From Gammaproteobacteria bacterium (GTDB taxonomy: Bacteria > Pseudomonadota > Gammaproteobacteria > Pseudomonadales > Porticoccaceae): a stretch of DNA of 45,195 nucleotides. The translations under genes were made by a program, and so were the position numbers. The notes under the pieces are model-generated. The model was given only the letters and a program-made list of their open reading frames with translations, was not told the DNA's origin and ran no database searches. The DNA lies in NCBI GenBank assembly GCA_003235325.1, contig QJWQ01000050.1, forward strand, positions 1 to 45,195, given 5' to 3'. Positions 39,169 through 45,195 of this stretch are shown here, piece by piece (the first letter of the stretch is position 1; each line of letters begins with the position of its first letter).

Positions 39169-39240
39169 GCGCGCTTAAAATACTGGCGGAACTGTGCGAC
39201 TTTCTTTTATCTAAGAATCCCTTGTACTTAAGGGCTTGCA

Positions 39241-39278
39241 TTGGCCTACGGCCAATTGCGGCACATCCATGTGCCGCA
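39241..39278. repeat. Tandem palindromes, REP-like
   Basis: Two adjacent perfect hairpins: TTGGCC-TAC-GGCCAA (39241-39255) and TGCGGCACA-TCCA-TGTGCCGCA (39257-39278). A weaker CCCTT...AAGGG stem lies just before (39219-39234). The pairing of two stems in an intergenic region resembles REP/BIME elements of gammaproteobacteria. No second copy exists in the window, so repetitiveness is untested. Confidence 0.45.
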
Positions 39279-39349
39279 TTAACCCTGCACAAATGCTTGC
39301 CGGGTCAATATTGCTAACAAGGCCCCAGAACAGTCCTGAGCCCTTGCTA

Positions 39350-39378
39350 TTACCACTATTGCCGCTTTCATGTAAAAT
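39350..39378 (+). promoter_or_regulatory. Candidate pgi promoter
   Basis: TTACCA (39350-39355), 17-bp spacer, TAAAAT (39373-39378). The -10 matches 5/6 and the -35 4/6. The predicted start is about 60 bp upstream of the pgi ATG. Confidence 0.4.
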
Positions 39379-39446
39379 CGCGTCCTACCTGATAATCAAG
39401 CCGACCCCGAAAGGCTGGACGACAACATAAAACAAGCAGGGAACCC

Positions 39447-41039
39447 ATGACTACGACCTCTTTCGACCCGACATCCACCCCCGCGTGGCAGCAACTCAAG
39501 CCCCTCGCCGCAGACGCCAACAGCGAAAATATCACCGACTATTTCAACCAGAATCCGAATCGCCACCAGGACTACGCCCTGCGCCAAGAGGGGCTCTACC
39601 TGGATTACTCCAAAAACCTGGTCTCGGACAAGGTTCGGCAATGCCTGACGGCACTGGCTGAACAGTCACCTCTGAAAGAAAAAATGGCGGCGATGTTCGC
39701 CGGTGAACGCATCAATACCACCGAGGACCGCTCGGTTCTGCACACGGTGTTGCGGGATCTGGATGGCGACGACCATGTGGTCGACGGCGCCAACCTGACC
39801 CAGGCGATTGCCGCCGAACTCGACAAGATGGATCGTTTTGCCGAGAGTGTCCGCTCCGGCAACTGGACCGGCGAAACCGGCAAGGCCATTACCGATATAG
39901 TCAATATCGGCATTGGCGGTTCCGACCTGGGGCCGAAAATGGTGTGCAAGGCCCTGGAACAGTACGCCCACGAACGTATCAATTTTCATTTTATTTCCAA
40001 CGTCGACGGCGCCGAGATCAACAGCACTCTGAAGCGACTGAACCCCGAGACCTCGCTGTTTATCATTTCCAGCAAAACCTTCACCACCCAGGAAACCCTG
40101 ATGAATGCCGAGGCGGCCCTGAACTGGTATCAAAGCCAGGCGGGAATGGCCAATGCCCAGAACTCTAAACACTTCATTGCCGTCACTGCCAATCCAGCCA
40201 ATGCCAAAAAATACGGCATAGCCGACAACCAGATTTTTGAATTCTGGGACTGGGTCGGCGGTCGCTATTCGCTCTGGTCAGCCATCGGCCTGAGCATTGC
40301 CCTGTGTATTGGCATGGACCATTTCAAGCGCCTGCTGGCAGGAGCCAAGGCCATGGATGACCATTTTCGCACGGCGCCCTACGGACAGAACATGCCGGTG
40401 ATCCTGGCCCTGCTGGGCATCTGGTACAGCAATTTCCTCGGCGCCGAGACGGTTGCGGTTATCCCCTACTGCGAACGAATGGGCCTGCTGCCCTCCTACC
40501 TGCAGCAGCTGGACATGGAGAGCAACGGCAAGTCGGTGAACGCCGAGGGCGAGCCCATCGACTACGATACCGGTCCCATCATCTGGGGCCAGACCGGGAC
40601 AAACGGCCAGCATGCCTTTTTCCAGCTACTGCACCAGGGTACTCGGCTGGTGCCCCTGGACCTGATTGCCACTATTTCGGACCCCCTGAGCAACCCCGAA
40701 CAGCACCGCGCCCTGCTGGGCAACCTGGTTGCCCAGTCGGCGGCCCTGATGGCAGGGGAGTCCGGTGAGGGTATTCCGTCCTACAAAAGCTACCCGGGCA
40801 ATAGACCCACCAACGTCCTGCTGATGGATGAGTTGTCACCCTATAACCTGGGTTCCCTGATTGCTCTCTACGAGCACAAGGTGTTCACCCAGGGCATCAT
40901 CTGGAATATCAACTCGTTTGATCAGTGGGGTGTGGAACTGGGCAAGAAACTGGCCAAGTCACTGCTCTCTGACAGTGCCAGCCAGCTTTCAGGCTTTGAC
41001 TCCTCGACCCAGGCGCTGATGGCACTAATACAAAAATAA
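39447..41039 (+). CDS. pgi: Glucose-6-phosphate isomerase
   Basis: A 530-aa enzyme interconverting glucose-6-phosphate and fructose-6-phosphate in glycolysis and gluconeogenesis. Signature blocks: NIGIGGSDLGPKMV (about 152-165), SSKTFTTQET sugar-phosphate loop, WGQTGTNGQHAFFQLLHQGT and the C-terminal GSLIALYEHKVFTQGIIWNI signature with the catalytic Lys region near the end. Length is typical. It starts the right-hand sugar module. The ATG follows AAGCAGGGAACCC, a moderate ribosome-binding site. Confidence 0.97.
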   Translation: MTTTSFDPTSTPAWQQLKPLAADANSENITDYFNQNPNRHQDYALRQEGLYLDYSKNLVSDKVRQCLTALAEQSPLKEKMAAMFAGERINTTEDRSVLHTVLRDLDGDDHVVDGANLTQAIAAELDKMDRFAESVRSGNWTGETGKAITDIVNIGIGGSDLGPKMVCKALEQYAHERINFHFISNVDGAEINSTLKRLNPETSLFIISSKTFTTQETLMNAEAALNWYQSQAGMANAQNSKHFIAVTANPANAKKYGIADNQIFEFWDWVGGRYSLWSAIGLSIALCIGMDHFKRLLAGAKAMDDHFRTAPYGQNMPVILALLGIWYSNFLGAETVAVIPYCERMGLLPSYLQQLDMESNGKSVNAEGEPIDYDTGPIIWGQTGTNGQHAFFQLLHQGTRLVPLDLIATISDPLSNPEQHRALLGNLVAQSAALMAGESGEGIPSYKSYPGNRPTNVLLMDELSPYNLGSLIALYEHKVFTQGIIWNINSFDQWGVELGKKLAKSLLSDSASQLSGFDSSTQALMALIQK

Positions 41040-41066
41040 TTATCTCCCCCGGGGAGAAAGATAACT

Positions 41067-41222
41067 GTGGCCATTAATGTCTCTGTCTCTGGCGACAGCC
41101 TGGTCGACGGCCAACCGAGCCGTTACGCCGGCGACTACCTGAAGGGCACATCCGCACAGGCGTTCGTCTCCCTGAACCAGGGCGGCGAACGCAGCTTTAT
41201 GACTTATCAGGATTTCCTTTTA
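41067..41222 (+). pseudogene. Probable remnant of a PfkB-family sugar kinase
   Basis: A short frame opens with GTG 41067, 27 bp after pgi, and contains TSAQAFVSLNQGGERSFMTY. This closely resembles the internal GeRsF-x-Y block found in the N-terminal half of PfkB/fructokinase proteins. Neither the start of a PfkB protein nor the C-terminal GAGD ATP-binding motif is present, and from about 41223 the frame runs antisense through the cupin gene. I infer a deletion remnant of a kinase once placed after pgi. The alternative is a real small protein with a chance match. Confidence 0.5.
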
Positions 41223-41240
41223 CCGCAGAGACGCACCACC

Positions 41241-41852
41241 TCAAGCTTCGGGGGTATAAATAAAGACCAGATCCTGATCCATCCCCTCGGGGTCTGAGGA
41301 TTGTTCAAATACCAGCAGGTTGTCGGTGCCAATAAGGCAATGCACCTCTCCGGGATGAAAGGTAAAGGACATACCGGGCTCCAGCAGCAATACTGACAGC
41401 ACATCACCGCCGGCCCTGCCGGTCAGAAGCAGACCCGATCCATCCTCGATCCGGAGTTCCTCGGTTTTCTGCCGGTGAGTCTCAAGCGCCAGATAGCCTC
41501 CGCGCCTGACCACCAGATACTTTTCAACCCTGGGGTGCTCGTGAACCCGGATTACAACGCCGCCCCAACTGGTGGGGATAACGTGGTCGCCCCCGGCGTC
41601 CAGATCCCGGGCCAAATCGGAAAACCTGACTCCGGCCGGGCCTTCATCTGTTGACACAGCGTCGGCCCAGAGGACGCAGGCCTGCCGGCAGAATCGGTTA
41701 AAGCTTGCCTGGGAATCAATCAGGGTCATGGCGCTCAGACGCTGCCGAAAGGCGGCCAGCTCAGCCTCGTCTTCCCGGGAAGCGGGCAGCAAATTGTCGA
41801 ATTCCAGGCTGAACCGGGAAACCAATCTGTCAGGCATAGGCGGAATTGTCAT
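41241..41852 (-). CDS. Cupin-domain protein, sugar-phosphate-isomerase-like
   Basis: About 203 aa from ATG 41852, where GAGAGG lies upstream; an ATG at 41870 is also in frame. The C-terminal half is a cupin. Its first motif, LETHRQKTEELRIEDG, resembles the HH..E..VV.G block of type II mannose-6-phosphate isomerases, and the second is PGMSFTFHPGEVHCLIG. The helical N-terminal part (about 20-70) is not recognised. Metal ligands could be the two histidines and a glutamate of these motifs. Its place next to pgi, a ROK regulator and a sugar porter suggests a role in sugar isomerisation or sensing; this is inference. Confidence 0.75.
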   Translation of the reverse strand: MTIPPMPDRLVSRFSLEFDNLLPASREDEAELAAFRQRLSAMTLIDSQASFNRFCRQACVLWADAVSTDEGPAGVRFSDLARDLDAGGDHVIPTSWGGVVIRVHEHPRVEKYLVVRRGGYLALETHRQKTEELRIEDGSGLLLTGRAGGDVLSVLLLEPGMSFTFHPGEVHCLIGTDNLLVFEQSSDPEGMDQDLVFIYTPEA

Positions 41853-42129
41853 GGCTAAATCCTCTCTCATTGTTCTGAGCCTGTTTTTTCATCGGCGACC
41901 CTGTAGGAAAAATTGCGGATGGAAAAGACGCCACCGGGTACTGGTGGATATAAGCCCATTTGCTACCTGGAACCAGGCATTTTTCATCAGGCCCATCGGC
42001 ATCCGACATTAATCGCCTCTCTGTGCTCCACATTGTCGGCCGAATCGGCCTTCTCAAAATTTTGCCGGTGACGTTTTGACAGGCTGCCGGATATCGCCAG
42101 GATCTGTAGCCGGAATACCACTACTTTCT

Positions 42130-43404
42130 TCAGCGCAGGCTCTGGAACGACAGTTGGCTGTCCTCACCAAACTCGACCAGAAAAGGCAATGAGGCGCTGC
42201 CAATGGACTGGGCCCTGGTACCGATGGTGCCCTCTCCCACCGTCACCGACGACAATCCCCTGAAATCCTGTAGTTCCAGTTTCTGCTTCAACTGCTCGAC
42301 AATCTGATGCCGCACCGACACCGGTATGTGGCCGTCGACAATCACCGCCTCAAAATCAATCAGTGAAATGGCGCTGACAGCGGCGTAGGCAAGTGCAGTC
42401 GCCACTTTCTCCTGCCACAGATCGAGCACAGGTCCAGGATTGCCCCAGTAATCATAGGAATTGAGGATCGTTTGGGGGTCCTTGCCCGAGTCCTTGAGCA
42501 TTTTCTCCAGCACGCGAATCGAGGCCTGCATGATCAATTGCTGACTTCCTACCTGACCGTCGGCCAGGAGAGCGGGGACCGGCAGGGAGCCGATGGCGCC
42601 GGCATTGCCTCGCCGCCCCGGGTAGAGATTGCCGTTGATAACGACACCGCCACCGACGAACGAGCCAATATATATGTAGAGGAAATCCTGATAGTTGCCC
42701 GGATTGCCAAACAGCAGTTCAGCGGCGCAGGCTGCCGTATCGTCGTTGCAAACATACACCGGCAAAGTAGACAACTGGGCCAGGCCTGCCTTGATATCAA
42801 AGTGGCGCCACTGATTCATCACCGCTTCCGGTGCTTCCAGTTCCACCGACCAGTTCCAGAGCTCATCCGGCATGGCAACACCGATACCCGCCAGGCGCCG
42901 GGGCGCGTCGGCAGTCTTGTCTGGTACCAGCACCGCCAGGCCCTTTTTCATAAACCGCGTCAGTTGGTCAACTGTGGGATAGGCACAGTTTTCATGGAGA
43001 GCCCCCAGGACGTTGCCCACCAGATCCAGCAGTGTCAGATCGAAACTGCGACGACCGACTTTCAAGCCATAGGCAAAAGCGCCACCCGGGTTGAGAGCAA
43101 ACGGCACCGAGGGTTGCCCGACCCGCCCCCTCTGGGGCGACTGCCTAACGAGCAGACAATCCGCCTCGAGTTGATTGATAATCACCGTAATCGCCTGAGC
43201 AGACAGCCCTGTTTCCGCGGCGATCTCCGATTTTGGCAACGCACCCCGCTTCCTGACCAGCGACAGGATGACGCGCTCGTTATAATTCCGAAGACCACTC
43301 TGGTTGCGACCGGAAGCAATTCCAGCATCGGCAGCCATTGTCCTGGGCCTGCCGGCAGCTCTGGGAGATTTTTTGCGGCGGGTATTGCTGTCGGAGCCTG
43401 CCAT
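42130..43404 (-). CDS. ROK-family transcriptional repressor
   Basis: A 424-aa regulator. After a basic N-terminus of about 35 residues, a winged helix-turn-helix (about 40-100: LPKSEIAAETGLSAQAITVI) is followed by a ROK sugar-sensing fold. The kinase-type features have decayed: the ExGH motif is GAIGS, and the CxCGxxGC zinc site is missing, though CNDDTAACAAE keeps the sugar-loop Asp. So it is a regulator, not a kinase, related to Mlc/NagC/XylR. It is divergent from the FucP-like porter and its own promoter contains a palindrome (43451-43465). The effector is unknown. Confidence 0.92.
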   Translation of the reverse strand: MAGSDSNTRRKKSPRAAGRPRTMAADAGIASGRNQSGLRNYNERVILSLVRKRGALPKSEIAAETGLSAQAITVIINQLEADCLLVRQSPQRGRVGQPSVPFALNPGGAFAYGLKVGRRSFDLTLLDLVGNVLGALHENCAYPTVDQLTRFMKKGLAVLVPDKTADAPRRLAGIGVAMPDELWNWSVELEAPEAVMNQWRHFDIKAGLAQLSTLPVYVCNDDTAACAAELLFGNPGNYQDFLYIYIGSFVGGGVVINGNLYPGRRGNAGAIGSLPVPALLADGQVGSQQLIMQASIRVLEKMLKDSGKDPQTILNSYDYWGNPGPVLDLWQEKVATALAYAAVSAISLIDFEAVIVDGHIPVSVRHQIVEQLKQKLELQDFRGLSSVTVGEGTIGTRAQSIGSASLPFLVEFGEDSQLSFQSLR

Positions 43405-43441
43405 TTCAGTTCCCGGATTAATAATTCAATATCAGTGACCT

Positions 43442-43470
43442 ATTATATTCTTATTCCATGAATAAATGAA
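43442..43470 (-). promoter_or_regulatory. Promoter of the ROK gene with embedded operator-like palindrome
   Basis: On the minus strand a perfect -10 (TATAAT, 43447-43442) with a weak -35 (TTCATT) 17 bp upstream. The spacer contains TTATTC-CAT-GAATAA (43451-43465), an exact 6-bp inverted repeat around three bases, similar in style to AT-rich Mlc/NagC operators. Repressor binding here would block its own promoter. Confidence 0.55.
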
Positions 43471-43538
43471 AAAAAATTTTTTCAGCTAGCCACATAACGT
43501 TAGATTTCGACAACTACAGGCTTTGCAAAGAAAAATAT

Positions 43539-43553
43539 ATTAATCATATTAGT
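43539..43553. promoter_or_regulatory. Possible second ROK operator by the transporter promoter
   Basis: ATTAAT-CAT-ATTAGT is an imperfect inverted repeat with the same CAT centre as the palindrome at 43451. It ends 7 bp before the -35 of the FucP-like gene. It could be a second, weaker site for the ROK protein. Confidence 0.3.
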
Positions 43554-43560
43554 TGATCTA

Positions 43561-43589
43561 TTGACAGGGCCCACGGCAAGTGGTTTACT
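43561..43589 (+). promoter_or_regulatory. Candidate promoter of the FucP-like transporter
   Basis: A perfect -35 (TTGACA, 43561-43566), a 17-bp spacer and TTTACT (43584-43589; 4/6). The predicted start near 43597 gives a leader of about 112 nt before the ATG at 43709. Confidence 0.5.
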
Positions 43590-43642
43590 GACGCACCACT
43601 TGACCGCGCGGCCAAAGGCGAAATAGCCGAAAAAAAAGCCCC

Positions 43643-43665
43643 AAACCCGGCAAAGGCCGGGTTTT
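43643..43665 (+). terminator. Terminator-like hairpin in the transporter leader
   Basis: AAACCCGGC (43643-43651), loop AAAG, GCCGGGTTT (43656-43664): a perfect 9-bp stem with a short U tract (four T, 43662-43665). It sits between the promoter and the ATG of the porter, so it may be an attenuator or an mRNA-stabilising stem. On the minus strand the stem is followed by GGGGC and eight T, a second possible terminator reading the other way. Confidence 0.4.
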
Positions 43666-43708
43666 CGACGCAGCCCAAAAGATAACACCAACAGGAGAGC
43701 CAGAGATC

Positions 43709-45007
43709 ATGAAAGACAAGACACCCATGGTTTACAGGGACATGATTATTCCCTTCGCCCTGATCGTGATCTGTTTTGCCGCCTGGGGCGTCGCCGCCAA
43801 TATGACCGACCCACTGGTCAAGGTGTTCAGCAAGATTTTCACCATGAGCACGCTGCAGTCAGCGCTGGTTCAGTCCTGTTACTACGGCGCCTATTTTTGC
43901 CTGGCGCTGCCGGCGGCATTTATCAACAAGCGTTTTTCCTACAAGGTGGGCGTGCTCACCGGTCTGGGCTGTGCCGCTACCGGCGCCTTTCTGTTTTATC
44001 CCGCCAGCCAGTTCATGACTTATGGGTTTTTCCTGGCCGCACTTTTCATTCTGGCGGGCGGTCTGTCCATACTGGAAACCTCCGCCAACCCCTATGTCAT
44101 GAGTATGGGCGACGATAACAACGCCACCCGACGGCTCAACTTTGCCCAGTCATTCAACCCCGTTGGCACCAATCTCGGCGTTTTTCTGGCGGCAACCCTG
44201 ATCCTGCCCCGACTAAACACCGCCAGCGCATCCGACCGGGCTGCGATGACCGGCGATCAGTTGCAGGCGGTAATCTCTGACGAACTCAACGCCGTCATGA
44301 CCCCCTATGTGGGCTATGCCTGCGTCCTGGTAGCAATCTGGCTGGCCATCGCTTTTACCCGGGCACCCCACAAAAATATTGAACAGGAGAGCGAACACGA
44401 ACTGCATTTTGGCGCGGCACTCAAACGCCTGCTCGCCAATGGCCACTACCGCTACGGTGTCATTGCCCAGTTCTTTAACGTGGCGGCCCAGACCTGCGTC
44501 TGGACCTTTACTATTCAGTATGTAATGGAAGCCCTGGGTGTCGAAGAGGTCACAGGCGGCACCTATCTTCAATACAGCATGATCGTGTTTCTTGTGTCCC
44601 GATTTGTGATGACCTGGATCATGGGCTTTGTCCGGCCAACAGCCCTGTTGTCCATCCTGGCCATAACCGGCATCTGCCTGTGCCTGTTTATGATCATCAG
44701 CCCCGGAATAAGCGGTGTCTGGGCGCTGGTAGCCATCTCAGCCTGCATGTCACTGATGTTCCCCACCATCTACGGGGTCGCCCTGCACGGCCTGAAAGAG
44801 GACACCAAGTTTGGCGCGGCCGGGCTGGTCATGGCAATTCTTGGCGGCGCCCTGATGCCACTGGTGCAGGGAGCGCTGATCGATGCCTATGGCGCGGCCG
44901 TCTCCTATATCACCCCGGCATGCTGTTTTGCTGTCGTCGCCGCCTACGCCATTTTCGACCTGACCTCCAAGTCACGTTTTGCTGACAACCCCGATGCGGG
45001 CCACTGA
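43709..45007 (+). CDS. FucP-family sugar:proton symporter (MFS)
   Basis: A 432-aa, 12-segment major facilitator of the fucose:H+ symporter (FHS) family. The proton-coupling residues of FucP have counterparts: an Asp in the first segment region (NMTDPLVKVF) and a Glu in LSILETSANPYVMSMG. The conserved NFAQSFNPVGTNLGVF motif follows. The substrate may be fucose, glucose, mannose or fructose; nearby pgi and a ROK regulator favour a hexose. It is divergent from the ROK gene. AGGAG lies about 12 nt before the ATG. Confidence 0.92.
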   Translation: MKDKTPMVYRDMIIPFALIVICFAAWGVAANMTDPLVKVFSKIFTMSTLQSALVQSCYYGAYFCLALPAAFINKRFSYKVGVLTGLGCAATGAFLFYPASQFMTYGFFLAALFILAGGLSILETSANPYVMSMGDDNNATRRLNFAQSFNPVGTNLGVFLAATLILPRLNTASASDRAAMTGDQLQAVISDELNAVMTPYVGYACVLVAIWLAIAFTRAPHKNIEQESEHELHFGAALKRLLANGHYRYGVIAQFFNVAAQTCVWTFTIQYVMEALGVEEVTGGTYLQYSMIVFLVSRFVMTWIMGFVRPTALLSILAITGICLCLFMIISPGISGVWALVAISACMSLMFPTIYGVALHGLKEDTKFGAAGLVMAILGGALMPLVQGALIDAYGAAVSYITPACCFAVVAAYAIFDLTSKSRFADNPDAGH

Positions 45008-45041
45008 CCACTTACAGGAGGGATACTCACCAGGACTCTAT

Positions 45042-45070
45042 ACACAAGGGCTCTTAACACAAGGGCTCTT
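45042..45070. repeat. 14-bp direct repeat after the porter gene
   Basis: ACACAAGGGCTCTT occurs at 45042-45055 and again at 45057-45070 with a 15-bp period, 34 bp beyond the stop of the porter. Function unknown. Confidence 0.6.
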
Positions 45071-45079
45071 TACTTAGGG

Positions 45080-45110
45080 CCTGCCGGTATTCCTGGAGGA
45101 TACCAGCAGG
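45080..45110 (+). terminator. Hairpin downstream of the porter gene
   Basis: CCTGCCGGTAT (45080-45090) and ATACCAGCAGG (45100-45110) pair over 11 positions with one mismatch around a 9-nt loop. The following CTCTAATCCC lacks a proper U-run, so this is a weak intrinsic terminator at best, though it is well placed to end the transcript. The remainder to 45195 has no visible gene. Confidence 0.35.
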
Positions 45111-45195
45111 CTCTAATCCCTTCATTCATCACTGCCCCGATAGACCCGGAATTATTTAATCCACATAATATATTTAATATCCCACGGATTTGGCG

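Larger units (their letters stand above)
38921..39446. other. Intergenic region between divergent gspE and pgi
   Basis: A 526-bp region without a convincing gene. It holds the 14-bp hairpin, the tandem palindromes and a candidate pgi promoter near 39350-39378. Control of the whole T2SS operon should start in its left part (about 38921-39050), where I could not find a clear sigma-70 promoter. Confidence 0.6.

Noticed and set aside
42031-42060. GGCCGA-A-TCGGCC palindrome followed by TTCTCAAAATTTT
   Set aside because: No plus-strand gene ends nearby and the loop is only one base, so an intrinsic terminator is unlikely.
43500-43691. 63-codon minus-strand ORF between rok and the porter
   Set aside because: It covers the transporter promoter, hairpin and A-run, has no domain, and the composition is not coding-like.

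Overview
This 45.2 kb window is a chromosomal segment of a gammaproteobacterium. Protein style and gene order suggest the marine Cellvibrionales/Pseudomonadales neighbourhood: an orn-rsgA-rhodanese-psd run and a gltB-gltD-hemE run as in Pseudomonas, a type II secretion (T2SS) operon with gspA/gspB, and a FadIJ-like pair. No rRNA, tRNA or CRISPR array was seen. The lineage is an inference from gene content, not a marker-gene placement.

Layout. 1-787: no large gene; one small basic ORF (447-605) with its own promoter, convergent with a Fic protein gene. 788-2798 (minus): Fic enzyme, secreted DUF192 protein, SRAP/YedK-type DNA-protein crosslink protease. 2940-9705 (plus): PhzF-like protein, ergothioneine enzymes EgtB and EgtD, thiolase and multifunctional fatty-oxidation protein. 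9746-10528 (minus): rhomboid protease. 10737-12436 (plus): SOS box and umuDC mutagenic polymerase operon. 12457-13056 (minus): oligoribonuclease. 13268-15991 (plus): RsgA, two-domain sulfurtransferase, phosphatidylserine decarboxylase. 15975-24593 (minus): degenerate HD-GYP protein, HemE, GltD, GltB. 25053-38920 (minus): complete T2SS operon in the order E-F-G-H-I-J-K-L-M-N-C-D-A-B, with a 285-bp MITE-like element inserted exactly between gspE and gspF. 38921-39446: a hairpin-rich intergenic region. 39447-45007: sugar module of glucose-6-phosphate isomerase, a decayed PfkB-like kinase fragment, a cupin protein, a ROK-family repressor and a FucP-type sugar/H+ symporter.

How the parts work together. 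The T2SS genes encode the ATPase, inner-membrane platform, pseudopilins, secretin and the GspAB secretin-assembly pair; the prepilin peptidase gspO is absent here and must be elsewhere. The ROK regulator and FucP-like transporter are divergently transcribed, with a palindrome lying inside the predicted rok promoter, which suggests autoregulation and control of hexose uptake feeding Pgi. The SRAP protease and umuDC are DNA-damage functions; only umuDC has a visible LexA box.

Most of the window is ordinary core genome. The observations most worth a second look are the MITE placed at the gspE stop codon, the structured DNA/RNA upstream of pgi, the candidate Fic-associated small ORF, the thiolase gene with an apparent ATC start, an HD-GYP protein missing several metal ligands, and the ROK promoter/operator architecture. 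I did not find a clearly new multi-gene system.
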